From assembly GCA_910584245.1 (NCBI GenBank), contig CAJTZF010000005.1:1-64000 (forward strand): 64,000 nt of DNA. The letters run 5' to 3'. Positions within the stretch are counted from its first letter, which is position 1. Every line of letters starts with the position of its first letter. Under the pieces are notes generated by a model, which had not been told where the DNA came from, ran no database searches, and saw only the letters and a list, made by a program, of their open reading frames with translations. Source of the DNA: an uncultured Eubacterium sp. Lineage in GTDB: Bacteria > Bacillota > Clostridia > Lachnospirales > Lachnospiraceae. Of the stretch, positions 8,189 through 17,823 are shown piece after piece. The position numbers were made by a program, and so were the translations under genes.

Positions 8189-11100
8189 ATGAAAAAGATA
8201 AGAGAAAAAAGCAGACAGATTAAATTCAGGTATTGGGCGATTCTTTTTGCTATCGTTGTGTCAGTCATGTGTGGCTATCTGGGGGATCGTTCCGAAGCAG
8301 CACAGGGTCTTACACTTTCGTGTGACGGCTATGAGCTGAACTCGGCAACCGCATATCAGATGAAAAATAAAGAGATTACATTGATTCTCGGTTCCGAGGA
8401 AGATCCAATTTATGCGGATAAGGATAAGTACGAGGTTAGGTGGAGTATTGAGACGGGACAGGACATTGCTTCTATCCGGCAGGGAAGTGAACAGATCTAC
8501 GGTATTGTGTCAGCGCAGGCGCCAGGTGAGGTTACCGTGCTTGTTACTGTGTACAATAAGATTGGGGACGAGATCGGCACCACTATAGGTAGTATCACTT
8601 GTAAAATCCAGGTAGTATTTGGTATTGACACTTCGAGAAATGACAACGTATTTAAGTATCCATTTGAGGATTCCACGGATAAAGCAATCTTTCTTCATAC
8701 GGACAGCCAGCCGGAACACTTGATTTTGAATTACGGCGAGTCTGAAAATGCGCAGTGGACAACGGCAAATGACGAAGTGGTTGCTGTCAGCGAGAGCGGT
8801 ACGGTGACGCCAAAGGGAGCAGGTAACACGAAAATTACGGCTACCTATACGCCGCCGGACAGTCCGGATACGACCTATACGACTACGATTGACGTCTATG
8901 TGTATCCAAGTATCAATGACGTAGACTCAAATTACCAGAAAAAAACCGAGTTTGGTTTGGATACCGGCGGGTTGATTTATACGGATACCAATTTTGTTAA
9001 TGGTTACGAGGCTATGCAGCGTAAGATGGCATGGGTAATCAAAAAGGATGATGGAAACGGCGGTGAGTATATCGTTGCCGACTCCCTTGGTACGACTTCC
9101 GACTTGATTAGCATTAATCCGGTTTCCAGCCGTTCCAACCAGCTGCAGGTCAATGCCAAGGCCGGTAAATATTATGTATATTTTTATCCTAAAAATGCTT
9201 ATGAGGGCGAGTCCCATTTTATAAGCGACGAGGTGTTTGCACCGACGGTACTGACCCTTTCTGTTTATGCTAATTTTAACGATTATAAAGAGACGATACC
9301 GATTGGCTCTACATATGATATAGCGGAGGCGTTCAACCTTACGACAGAAGAGTTTATGGAGTATTTTGATGTCACGATGTCTTGTAACGTAGGATCCGCG
9401 TCAAACTATGCCTCACTGAGTAATGGTGTGGTGACGGCGCTCAATAAAAATGAGGGTTCTACAACGATTGTGAACGCACGGGTCGTAGTGAAATCCGCTT
9501 ACAAACATATTATTTCCCAGCTCTTGAATCCGAATCGGTCGGATGCCGCGGAAATACAGCAGAGGACGGAATTTGATGTAGAATTGACGATTGCTGATGT
9601 GTTCAAGCTGGACCAGAGCTACATGACGATGTATGCGGGCGCGGAAGTTACGCTGAATGCTTACTTTAACTCGGAGAATATCGCGGGAACAAATATCGTA
9701 TGGAGTTCGAGCAATGAAGAATATGCTACGGTTGACGCCACTGGTAAGGTTACGGCTAAAAAGATTACGAGTGAGGACGTCGTAATTACGGCGGTTTATG
9801 AGACAGATACTGGCGCGAAATTTTATGCGGAATGTCAGATCCGAATTGTCGCTACGGCGGATAATCTGGCTATTTCCGACACGGAGCTGTCCTTGAATGT
9901 AGGAGATAGCGCGGTTCTGAATGTGACGTGTAGTCCGGATGTAACCTATCCGGGGTATGACTGGTATGTTTCCGATCCGGAATGTTTGACCTTTTCTCTT
10001 ACCGGGGACACGAAGACAGCTACTGTTACAGCGAAAGCGGTTCCGAAAGATGGAAAGACGGTGGCGGTCATTGTGACAAATCCGGCAAATAAGAAATCAC
10101 AGGTTTGTAATATTACTATTAATGCCCCATATGAGTCTATCCAGCTGACAGAGGATAACGTGACGATGAAAACGGGTACGACACATCAGCTCCGTTATAC
10201 TTTTAAGCCGAATTTCGTGACGCAGAAGGATCTGGATTGGCAGTCTCTGGATACGAGTATTGTTACAGTCGATGAGTTCGGTACGCTTACCGGAAAAGCG
10301 CCGGGTACGACTTATGTCATGGTTTCTCCGAAATACAACCCGAACGGCGTGTATGCCCAATGTGCGGTAACCGTTGTGGCTGGATGTGAAAAGATGGAAT
10401 TATCGGAGAAAAAAGTCACTTTAAATGTGAAGGATGAAAAAGTCATTAAGGTCACTCTCACTCCAAAGGGTTGTACAACGGTATTGGATTGGAATGTGAG
10501 CGACGATGCGATCGCGGGTGTTACTTTTGACCCGGAGACGAATCAGGCGACTATTGTTGGTAAGAAAGTCGGAAAGACGATTGTCTTTGTAAAATCAGAC
10601 GATGGTCCGTCGGCGCAAATTGATGTCACGGTTCTGCAGCCTTGCCTCGATCTTGCCTTTTCGCCGAATTCACATGAAATGCTTGTGGGTGAGACTTATA
10701 CACCGAATCTTGTGAAAACGCCGGCAGATACGACAGATGCAATCACATGGACCACGTATAACAGCAATGTTGCCAAGGTGGATGAAAATGGCGTTATTAC
10801 AGGTGTGAAGGCGGGAACAACATTTATACAGGCGACGTCGGCATCCGGTCGTGTAGCCGTTATACAAATAATCGTGAAGGCTGGACTGACGAGTGTGACG
10901 CTAAAGCAGGAAGAAGCGACGATCCAGGTGGCCGAGACGATTACGCTGGCGCCGGAATTTACGCCGGAAGAAGCGTATGATAAGTCGATGACATGGCGGG
11001 TGACAGATCCATCGATCGCCACGATTGAGGCGGACGGTGTTTCCAATATTAAGGTAACAGGTGTAAAAGCCGGTGTTACGCTGGTGACTGGTGTATCCAA

Positions 11101-12628
11101 TGACGGTGGTTTTGAAGTACATTGTCTTGTCACAGTCGAGGGGTTGAACGGAGTGACTTTGGAGCCGGAAAATGCTACCATTGTCGTAAATGAGTCGATC
11201 ACGCTGGCGCCGAAGTTTGATCCGGAAATAGCGTTTGATAAGTCAATGACGTGGACATCATCCGATTCCTCAATTGTAAAAATAGATCCGGAAGGGGTTT
11301 CCAATGCAATTGTGACAGGTCTTAAAGTTGGCTCTGCACTGGTAAAGGGCGTTTCTACGGACGGCGGACATGTGGTGAGCTGTCTCGTTACCGTGCGCGG
11401 ATTAGCTGGCGTGACATTGCAGCCGGAGGAGGCTACGATAGAAGTAGAACAGTCGATTACGCTGGCGCCGAAATTTGAACCGGAAAATGCATACGACAAG
11501 TCGATGACATGGGCAGTGGCGGATTCCTCCATTGCCAAAATAGAGGCGGAAGGGGTTTCCAATGTAAAAGTGACAGGCGTTAAAGGCGGAGTCACATTAG
11601 TGCAAGGTGTGGCGACAGACGGAGGTTATGTGGTCAATTGTCTTGTAACCGTAAAAGAAAAGTCGACATCGGTGACGGTTTCCCCTACTTCGAAGCTGTT
11701 GCAGAAGGGAAGATCGTTCTATATTAAGGCTACGGTGCATTCTGAGACCGCTACGAATAAAAAGGTTCGTTGGACCTCCTCTAAGAAGTCGGTAGCGACG
11801 GTGTCGTCATCGGGCAAAGTAAAGGGAAAGAAAATTGGAACGGCTTATATTACGGCAACTGCCAGGGACCGGTCAGGTGCTTCTGCCAGATGTAAGGTTC
11901 GCGTTATCCGAAGGATCACAAGTATCCGGCTTAATAAATATACGGCAAGGATGCTCGTGGGCAGTACAATGAAGCTTAGAGCTACTATTTTGCCGAGGAA
12001 CGCAACGATTAAGTCACTTAGCTGGTCGTCGAGCGACAATTCGATTGCTACCGTGGACGCGACAGGAAGAATTCATGGATTGGCGCCGGGACTTGTTAAG
12101 ATACGTGCCAAGGCGCAGGACGGTTCTGGAAAATCAGCAGTATGTCTGCTGACAGTGACAGATCCAATACCGGCAACCGGAGTGGATGTGGCAAATAACG
12201 ACATTATTGTTGTGAAGGGACGCCAGATCCAGTCGGGTATCCAGGTTGCACCGGCAAACTCCACGGATAAATTGAAATTTTATTCGGATGATCCAAGGGT
12301 GGCAAGGATTAACCAACGCGGTAAGATATATGCAAATAAGGTGGGCCAGGCGACAGTTTACGGTGAAACTGCCGATGGAAAGCGTGGCGCGGCAGATGTC
12401 CTGGTTGTGAGAATGAACCGGAGGAGACTGAAATTCCGTGTGTATGATACAGAGACCCTTCGCGTAGATGAGATTAAACAAGGGGTAACCTGGCATTCGA
12501 AAAACCCATTAATTGCATCCGTGGACCAGAGCGGAAAGGTGACCGGCAGACGGAAGGGCGTTACAACGATTTATGCAAAAGTGCGTGGATTGAGACTTTC
12601 CTGTAAGGTCACTGTGACAGGCTTATAA
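8189..12628 (+). CDS. Large secreted protein with bacterial Ig-like (Big_2) repeats
   Basis: A 1479-aa protein. A basic N-terminus and a hydrophobic stretch at about residues 15-31 form a signal peptide, with probable cleavage after S-E-A-A near 37. The rest is a chain of roughly a dozen Ig-like modules of about 80-90 aa with the typical W-x-S-S/x-x-I-A-x-V-D-x-x-G-x-V-x-G core. Three adjacent modules at about residues 900-1160 are close copies (LAP-F-PE-A-DKSMTW, then GVSN and TDGG), showing recent tandem duplication. The last modules are lysine/arginine rich. There is no LPXTG motif, SLH domain or catalytic domain, so retention at the surface, perhaps by charge, is inferred. Such proteins act as adhesins or scaffolds; the partner is unknown. 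Confidence 0.85.
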   Translation: MKKIREKSRQIKFRYWAILFAIVVSVMCGYLGDRSEAAQGLTLSCDGYELNSATAYQMKNKEITLILGSEEDPIYADKDKYEVRWSIETGQDIASIRQGSEQIYGIVSAQAPGEVTVLVTVYNKIGDEIGTTIGSITCKIQVVFGIDTSRNDNVFKYPFEDSTDKAIFLHTDSQPEHLILNYGESENAQWTTANDEVVAVSESGTVTPKGAGNTKITATYTPPDSPDTTYTTTIDVYVYPSINDVDSNYQKKTEFGLDTGGLIYTDTNFVNGYEAMQRKMAWVIKKDDGNGGEYIVADSLGTTSDLISINPVSSRSNQLQVNAKAGKYYVYFYPKNAYEGESHFISDEVFAPTVLTLSVYANFNDYKETIPIGSTYDIAEAFNLTTEEFMEYFDVTMSCNVGSASNYASLSNGVVTALNKNEGSTTIVNARVVVKSAYKHIISQLLNPNRSDAAEIQQRTEFDVELTIADVFKLDQSYMTMYAGAEVTLNAYFNSENIAGTNIVWSSSNEEYATVDATGKVTAKKITSEDVVITAVYETDTGAKFYAECQIRIVATADNLAISDTELSLNVGDSAVLNVTCSPDVTYPGYDWYVSDPECLTFSLTGDTKTATVTAKAVPKDGKTVAVIVTNPANKKSQVCNITINAPYESIQLTEDNVTMKTGTTHQLRYTFKPNFVTQKDLDWQSLDTSIVTVDEFGTLTGKAPGTTYVMVSPKYNPNGVYAQCAVTVVAGCEKMELSEKKVTLNVKDEKVIKVTLTPKGCTTVLDWNVSDDAIAGVTFDPETNQATIVGKKVGKTIVFVKSDDGPSAQIDVTVLQPCLDLAFSPNSHEMLVGETYTPNLVKTPADTTDAITWTTYNSNVAKVDENGVITGVKAGTTFIQATSASGRVAVIQIIVKAGLTSVTLKQEEATIQVAETITLAPEFTPEEAYDKSMTWRVTDPSIATIEADGVSNIKVTGVKAGVTLVTGVSNDGGFEVHCLVTVEGLNGVTLEPENATIVVNESITLAPKFDPEIAFDKSMTWTSSDSSIVKIDPEGVSNAIVTGLKVGSALVKGVSTDGGHVVSCLVTVRGLAGVTLQPEEATIEVEQSITLAPKFEPENAYDKSMTWAVADSSIAKIEAEGVSNVKVTGVKGGVTLVQGVATDGGYVVNCLVTVKEKSTSVTVSPTSKLLQKGRSFYIKATVHSETATNKKVRWTSSKKSVATVSSSGKVKGKKIGTAYITATARDRSGASARCKVRVIRRITSIRLNKYTARMLVGSTMKLRATILPRNATIKSLSWSSSDNSIATVDATGRIHGLAPGLVKIRAKAQDGSGKSAVCLLTVTDPIPATGVDVANNDIIVVKGRQIQSGIQVAPANSTDKLKFYSDDPRVARINQRGKIYANKVGQATVYGETADGKRGAADVLVVRMNRRRLKFRVYDTETLRVDEIKQGVTWHSKNPLIASVDQSGKVTGRRKGVTTIYAKVRGLRLSCKVTVTGL

Positions 12629-12647
12629 GATTTAGAGGGGGGTTACT

Positions 12648-14321
12648 TTGTTAGCAAACTTACATGTGAAAAATGTTGCTATCATTGACGAGGTGGACGT
12701 TGATTTCGGGAAACACCTGAATATCCTGACTGGGGAAACTGGTGCGGGAAAGTCCATTCTCGTCGGCTCGATCGGGATTGCCCTCGGGGCGCGGGTTTCC
12801 AGTGAAATGATTGGAAAATACGGTGACTATGCGTTAGTCGAGATGGTATTTCAGATTGAGGACGAAGAGACAAAAGAGGCATTGCGGGAGATGGATGTGG
12901 AACCGGAAGAGGGCCAAATCATTATTTCCCGCAAGATTACCGGGAACCGAAGCATTAATAAGATCAATGGCGAGAGCGTCACAGTTAGTGTGATTCGGAA
13001 AGTTGCTGCTCTCTGTCTGGATATTCATGGGCAGCACGAGCATCAGTCGTTGCTTCACAAGGAGTACCATCTGGATGTGGTAGACCGGTTTGCAGGGGAG
13101 GAAGCGGCGTCCCTGCGGACGCAAATTACAACAGTATACCGGGAGTACAATAAGCTTGTTCAGGAGATGGAACAGGAAGGGAGTACGGCAGAAGAGAGAG
13201 CGCGGGAACTCTCTTTTCTTCAATATGAGAAAAAAGACATTGAGGATGCGAATTTAGCGGAAGGCGAAGAAGAGATGCTGGAAGAGCAGGTTCGTAAATT
13301 GTCCAATGCGTCTTCAATCGTGGAGGCACTTGGAACGGTGTACGAATACACGGGAGATGGCTTGAACGGTTGCGCTTCCGGAATTAGCATGGCTCTCCGC
13401 CAGCTGGGAAGTGTTGCGGATTTGGATGAAGATCTGTCTGCCATGCAGGAGGAGCTGTTAAATCTTGAAAATCTGCTTTCTGACTTCAACCGGGAGCTGT
13501 CGGATTATATGGAGGATTTTACCTTTGATGAGACGGAGCTTCGACAGCTGGAGGCCCGGCTTGACTTGATCCGGGGTTGTCAGTCCAAATATGGAAGATC
13601 CTATGAGGATATTATGTCATATCTTGAGGAAATATCAGAGAAAATAGATAAATTTACCGATTATGAACAGTATTTAGAGAACTGTGAGCAAAAAAAACGG
13701 GAGATGGAGAAGACGCTGGATGATCTGTGCGGGCAGCTGACAGAGGTTCGAAGACAAGCGGCCGCTTGTTTGGAAGCGGGTATTACGAAACAATTAACAG
13801 AACTGAAATTTGAAAGTCCCAGGTTTCAGGTCCGCATACAACCGTTAAAAGCATATACGGCCAAAGGAAAAGATGATGTGGAGTTTCTTGTAGCGACGAA
13901 TCCCGGCGCTGGTTTGTATCCGCTTGGGAAAGTGGCCTCTGGCGGTGAGCTGTCCCGCATTATGCTTGCGGTAAAGACGGTTTTTGCTGATGTAGACCGT
14001 ATTGAGACGTTGATTTTTGATGAAATTGATGTCGGTATCAGCGGCAGGACAGCACAGAAGGTGTCTGAAAAGATGTCGATACTCGGGAAGGAGCATCAAA
14101 TTATATGCATCACGCATCTTCCGCAGATTGCGGCGATGGCGGATACTCATTTTGTTATCGAAAAGCAGACCTCAGGCGGGGAAACGAGGACGGAGATCCG
14201 GTGTCTCACTGCGGCTGAATCCGAGGAGGAGCTGGCCCGTATGCTGGGGGGGGCAGAGATAACGGACGCGGTGCTTGCCAATGCGCGGGAGATGAAAAAG
14301 CTGGCAAAGGATGGCAAGTAG
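12648..14321 (+). CDS. recN: DNA repair protein RecN
   Basis: A 557-aa SMC-like ATPase that supports RecA-dependent double-strand break repair. It has Walker A GETGAGKS near residue 30, the D-I-H-G-Q-H-E-H-Q-S-L block near 130, a central coiled coil (about 160-370), the ABC signature SGGELSR, a Walker B region with LIFDEID and a THLPQIAA switch. The start is TTG at 12648, with GAGGGGGG at 12635-12642 as ribosome site. It is the usual partner upstream of spoIVB. The often adjacent argR is not present here. Confidence 0.96.
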   Translation: MLANLHVKNVAIIDEVDVDFGKHLNILTGETGAGKSILVGSIGIALGARVSSEMIGKYGDYALVEMVFQIEDEETKEALREMDVEPEEGQIIISRKITGNRSINKINGESVTVSVIRKVAALCLDIHGQHEHQSLLHKEYHLDVVDRFAGEEAASLRTQITTVYREYNKLVQEMEQEGSTAEERARELSFLQYEKKDIEDANLAEGEEEMLEEQVRKLSNASSIVEALGTVYEYTGDGLNGCASGISMALRQLGSVADLDEDLSAMQEELLNLENLLSDFNRELSDYMEDFTFDETELRQLEARLDLIRGCQSKYGRSYEDIMSYLEEISEKIDKFTDYEQYLENCEQKKREMEKTLDDLCGQLTEVRRQAAACLEAGITKQLTELKFESPRFQVRIQPLKAYTAKGKDDVEFLVATNPGAGLYPLGKVASGGELSRIMLAVKTVFADVDRIETLIFDEIDVGISGRTAQKVSEKMSILGKEHQIICITHLPQIAAMADTHFVIEKQTSGGETRTEIRCLTAAESEEELARMLGGAEITDAVLANAREMKKLAKDGK

Positions 14322-14394
14322 AATAAATAAGGATTTTTATGGTAATACTTCACAATGTACATAGAAGATGTAATGTGCAGAATGGAGGATTACC

Positions 14395-15642
14395 ATGAAA
14401 AAATATTATCGAATTACACTGGTGGCACTTCTTGCCCTGGATCTTTTTATCATAGGATGGTTATCAATTCAATTTATTTCAGACCAGATTCCCGACACTA
14501 TGTGGACGTATGTCGGCAAGGAAGAAACTTTATTTTCAAATATTCCGGCCGAAGCTACTACAGATTCTCCGGAAAAGAGGGAGACGGTTGAGGCATTAAA
14601 CTTGACGGGAAACTCCGGTGGGGCGACATTAAAATCAAAAGCGCTTGGTAATTATGGGGTAGATGTTAAATTATTTGGAATCTTTCCACTAAAGACCGTA
14701 GATGTTAAAGTTGTGAATCCGATGCAGCTCGCGCCGTCAGGAGAGCCGATTGGCATTTATGTAGAGACAAATGGATTGCTCGTACTTGGTACTACGAGTG
14801 TAGAAGGAAAGGATGGACTGGTGTATGAGCCCGCGACAAATATTGTGGGCAGTGGAGACTATATTTTGAGGATCAACGGGGATCCGGTGAAGACGATCAA
14901 GGAATTTAATGCGGCAATTCAGAAAATGGAGGGAGGGAAGACGGTTGTCCGAATCCGGAGGAATGGAAAGGAGACAGACGTGTCTATGCAGGCGGTTCTC
15001 GCTAAGGATGGCACGTATAAGCTCGGCATATGGGTGCGGGAAGACACGCAGGGGATCGGCACGATGACCTACGTGTCTGAAAATGGCAGTTTTGGCGCTC
15101 TGGGACACGGAATTACCGATGCAGATACGGGAACACTTATGAATCTCAGCGGCGGGGAGCTTTTTAATACGGAAATCCTCGATATCATAAAGGGGGAGCA
15201 GGGCGCTCCAGGAGAATTAGAGGGATATATCAATATGGTAGCCGATAATTGCATTGGTACCATTCAGAAAAATACGAGCCTTGGAATTTTCGGGCAGCTT
15301 TCTTCCTCCGATGAGAGGAGAGGGAAGATAGAATTTTTACCCGTTGGATTTAAGCAGGACATCAAACAAGGCGAGGCGTATTTATATTCCAATATGGAAG
15401 GAAAATCAAAGAAGTATTCGATAGAAATAGAAGAGATAAAAATAAATAGCACGGATAATAAGGGCATGGTTATACGCGTGACGGATCCGGGGCTGCTTCA
15501 GCTGACCGGGGGAATTGTGCAGGGAATGAGCGGTTCTCCAATTGTGCAGGATGGAAAACTGATTGGGGCCGTGACACATGTATTTGTAGATGACCCGACT
15601 AGGGGGTATGGGGCATTCGTGGAGACGATGTTGTCGCAGTAG
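14395..15642 (+). CDS. spoIVB: SpoIVB peptidase, sporulation signalling serine protease
   Basis: A 415-aa protein with one N-terminal membrane segment (about residues 7-28), a PDZ domain at about 120-205 and an S55 protease domain. The putative catalytic His is in LGHGI near residue 238 and the serine box GMSGSP lies near 380. In Bacillus it is made in the forespore, secreted into the intermembrane space and cleaves SpoIVFA to switch on SpoIVFB and sigma-K. A near-ideal GGAGG lies at 14384-14388. Its presence is direct evidence for a sporulation programme. The spo0A gene that normally follows in Bacillus and Clostridia is not here. Confidence 0.95.
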   Translation: MKKYYRITLVALLALDLFIIGWLSIQFISDQIPDTMWTYVGKEETLFSNIPAEATTDSPEKRETVEALNLTGNSGGATLKSKALGNYGVDVKLFGIFPLKTVDVKVVNPMQLAPSGEPIGIYVETNGLLVLGTTSVEGKDGLVYEPATNIVGSGDYILRINGDPVKTIKEFNAAIQKMEGGKTVVRIRRNGKETDVSMQAVLAKDGTYKLGIWVREDTQGIGTMTYVSENGSFGALGHGITDADTGTLMNLSGGELFNTEILDIIKGEQGAPGELEGYINMVADNCIGTIQKNTSLGIFGQLSSSDERRGKIEFLPVGFKQDIKQGEAYLYSNMEGKSKKYSIEIEEIKINSTDNKGMVIRVTDPGLLQLTGGIVQGMSGSPIVQDGKLIGAVTHVFVDDPTRGYGAFVETMLSQ

Positions 15643-15786
15643 CACATATCTTATGAAGCTTGTGTATGGTTCCAGCAGATGAACTTTCTCTGTATATTGG
15701 TATATGCGGAGCATTACCCTGTCGGGTTCGCGGTCTGTGTTTTGGTGTTGTTCGCCAATGTAACGATGGCAAGCTATGATTTTTGC

Positions 15787-15815
15787 TTGACGGAATGGAT
15801 GGTTTCTATTACAAT
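15787..15815 (+). promoter_or_regulatory. Promoter for the first glycosyltransferase gene
   Basis: TTGACG at 15787-15792, a 17-base spacer and TACAAT at 15810-15815. It lies 54 bases before the ATG at 15870, in the 227-base gap after spoIVB. Confidence 0.65.
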
Positions 15816-15869
15816 ATTGGTGAATGAATTTGAGCGTATTGTGCTAATTATGACTTAGGAGGAAATATT

Positions 15870-17483
15870 ATGCCATCTGCCAGGAAGCCTTCTATCCGCA
15901 CCTTTTTTACGGGGTCTGTGCGGGCAGAGCAGTGGAAAAAAAGTATGCTGCCCTTTATGCCTTATCTTGTTACATTTGTTGTAATGTGGATATTGTATCT
16001 TCACTTTTATTCAAAGGAACTTATAAACAATGAGGCGGCTATATGTCTTTGGATGCGCACAGTACTTTTTGTGATTGTGTTATATGGCGTTTATTTGGCT
16101 TATGAGCGGAAGCTGACAATGGATAAGGTCATTACGCTGTGTATTGTCGGGGGACTTATTATGCGTATTGGGTATGCATTTTATACGCCTCATAATGTTC
16201 GAGAGCATGATTTGGGGCCGGTGTCTGTAAATGAATTTGGACACGCCGCATATATATGCAATTTTTATGAGAAAAATTCGCTGCCGGATTCTTATTACTG
16301 GCAGTTTTATCATCCACCTTTTTTTCATTTTCTGGCGTCCCTTTTTATGAAGTTTTTTGGATGGTTACACGAAGAGGCAGATTTACATACTGTTTTTGAA
16401 GTGTCCAAGCTGGTGTCCTGTTTTGCGTCGTGCAGTGTTGTGCTAATGGTGCGTTCCCTGTGCAGGGAACTTAGATGCAAGCCGGGGATGACGTGTATTA
16501 TCGTTGCGATTATGGCGTTTCAACCTAATTTTTACTTGTTGGCGGGCCGCGTCAATAATGATTCCACAGCTGCTGCCCTGCTCGTTTTTTCTTTTCTGAT
16601 GCTGGTCAAATGGTACCACTCCCGCAGGTTTTCTCATCTGATTGCGATAGCGGCCGGAATCGGGTTTGGTATGATGGCGAAGCTGAATGTCGGTATTGTT
16701 GCATTTGTGGCGGGCCCTGTTATGTTATATGTGCTCTGGCAGGCGGTATGGGACAAAAAGTGGAAAGGGCTTATCGCACAGTACGGGGCGTTTCTTGCCG
16801 TTTGTGCTCCGCTCGGCCTGTGGTATTCGATACGGAATTATGTCCTTTTCAAAATGCCGTTCGGCTATGTGCTGAATATAGATGAAAATGGAATTAATGA
16901 ATTGTTATACCGGGGGCATTTATCGTTTGCCAAACGTTTTTTGTCAATCCCGTGGGGAGAGTTTCAGTCGGCGATTTATTGTGATCCGACGAAAGATTAC
17001 AATGTACCGACGTATTTGCTGCGCTGTTCCCTGTTTGGTGAATTTGGGTTTGAAAATGTAGACGTCGTTGCGCTTCTGCTTTTATATACGAATATTATTC
17101 TCGTGCTGCTTTCGGCTGTTGCGACGGTTGCCGTTATCTGGAAGGGCAAGAAGTTTACCCCGATGCTTCGGTACGGATGTGGACTGTTCTGGTTGGCAAT
17201 TATGGCCAGCTACGTTACGTTTAATATCAAATACCCAGATAGCTGTACGATGGATTTTCGTTATATTGCCCCTGCGGTTATTAGCAGTGTGGTATATTTG
17301 GCTGCTTTTTGGCAAATACTGCGCGAATACGCGTCGGAACGGCAGATTTGTGTGAAACGGCTATCTGAGGTGCGCAGTAAGCAGGCAAAATATATTGCGG
17401 TAAAATTTTTAGTTTGGTTTATACCCGTGTGCTGCGCCCTTTTCGTATTGTTCTCCGCATATATGTACAGCGGCCTGTCTTAA
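15870..17483 (+). CDS. GT-C type integral membrane glycosyltransferase (GT39/PMT-like)
   Basis: A 537-aa polytopic protein with about ten membrane segments and a large first outer loop (residues 105-150) containing E-H-D and a Y-H-P-P-F-F-H block. This is the layout of dolichyl/undecaprenyl-phosphate-sugar dependent transferases such as PMT and ArnT. It would move a sugar from a lipid carrier to a glycan or protein on the outer face of the membrane. TAGGAGG at 15856-15862 sets the ATG. It has its own promoter and a terminator behind it, so it is a single-gene unit at the head of a glycan cluster. Donor and acceptor are unknown. Confidence 0.75.
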   Translation: MPSARKPSIRTFFTGSVRAEQWKKSMLPFMPYLVTFVVMWILYLHFYSKELINNEAAICLWMRTVLFVIVLYGVYLAYERKLTMDKVITLCIVGGLIMRIGYAFYTPHNVREHDLGPVSVNEFGHAAYICNFYEKNSLPDSYYWQFYHPPFFHFLASLFMKFFGWLHEEADLHTVFEVSKLVSCFASCSVVLMVRSLCRELRCKPGMTCIIVAIMAFQPNFYLLAGRVNNDSTAAALLVFSFLMLVKWYHSRRFSHLIAIAAGIGFGMMAKLNVGIVAFVAGPVMLYVLWQAVWDKKWKGLIAQYGAFLAVCAPLGLWYSIRNYVLFKMPFGYVLNIDENGINELLYRGHLSFAKRFLSIPWGEFQSAIYCDPTKDYNVPTYLLRCSLFGEFGFENVDVVALLLLYTNIILVLLSAVATVAVIWKGKKFTPMLRYGCGLFWLAIMASYVTFNIKYPDSCTMDFRYIAPAVISSVVYLAAFWQILREYASERQICVKRLSEVRSKQAKYIAVKFLVWFIPVCCALFVLFSAYMYSGLS

Positions 17484-17535
17484 AGTATCTGCTCATAAAA
17501 CCGTATGAGCCAGCGGGCTGGCAACAGGGTGCAGA

Positions 17536-17580
17536 AAAGGACGAGTGAGAAGCGATTGCTTTTTGCCCGTCCTTTTTTTC
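17536..17580 (+). terminator. Intrinsic terminator after the GT39-like gene
   Basis: AAAGGACG (17536-17543) pairs with CGTCCTTT (17568-17575) and runs into a T tract; the loop is about 24 bases. The remainder of the 17484-17823 gap holds only the next promoter. Confidence 0.85.
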
Positions 17581-17735
17581 TGTTACGAGTTACGGAATTA
17601 TAGCAGCAGGCGAAAGAACGCCTGAACTACATGTAAAACGATAATCAGTATCCCTATTCACACCAAATATATCCCGCATTTTTCGCATTCTTTTTTGAGA
17701 AGTGGCAGCCAACAAATACGCAAATTGCGCTATTA

Positions 17736-17764
17736 TTGACATGTTTCCAAAAATATGATAAAAT
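17736..17764 (+). promoter_or_regulatory. Promoter of the envelope glycan operon
   Basis: TTGACA at 17736-17741, a 17-base spacer and TAAAAT at 17759-17764. It likely drives the six tightly packed genes from 17824 to 25221. Confidence 0.8.
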
Positions 17765-17823
17765 AATTCAGACGCGGAGTCCGTGGAGTCCTTAAAAATA
17801 GTCGCAGTATGGAGGATATACAG

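Noticed and set aside
10696..11595. 299-codon open frame antisense to the Ig repeats
   Set aside because: Its Ser/Thr/Val repetition mirrors the repeat structure of the sense gene; no start signal is visible.
14355..14591. 78-codon frame overlapping the spoIVB start
   Set aside because: It is out of frame with spoIVB, which has a strong ribosome site, conserved domains and an N-terminal membrane helix at this place.
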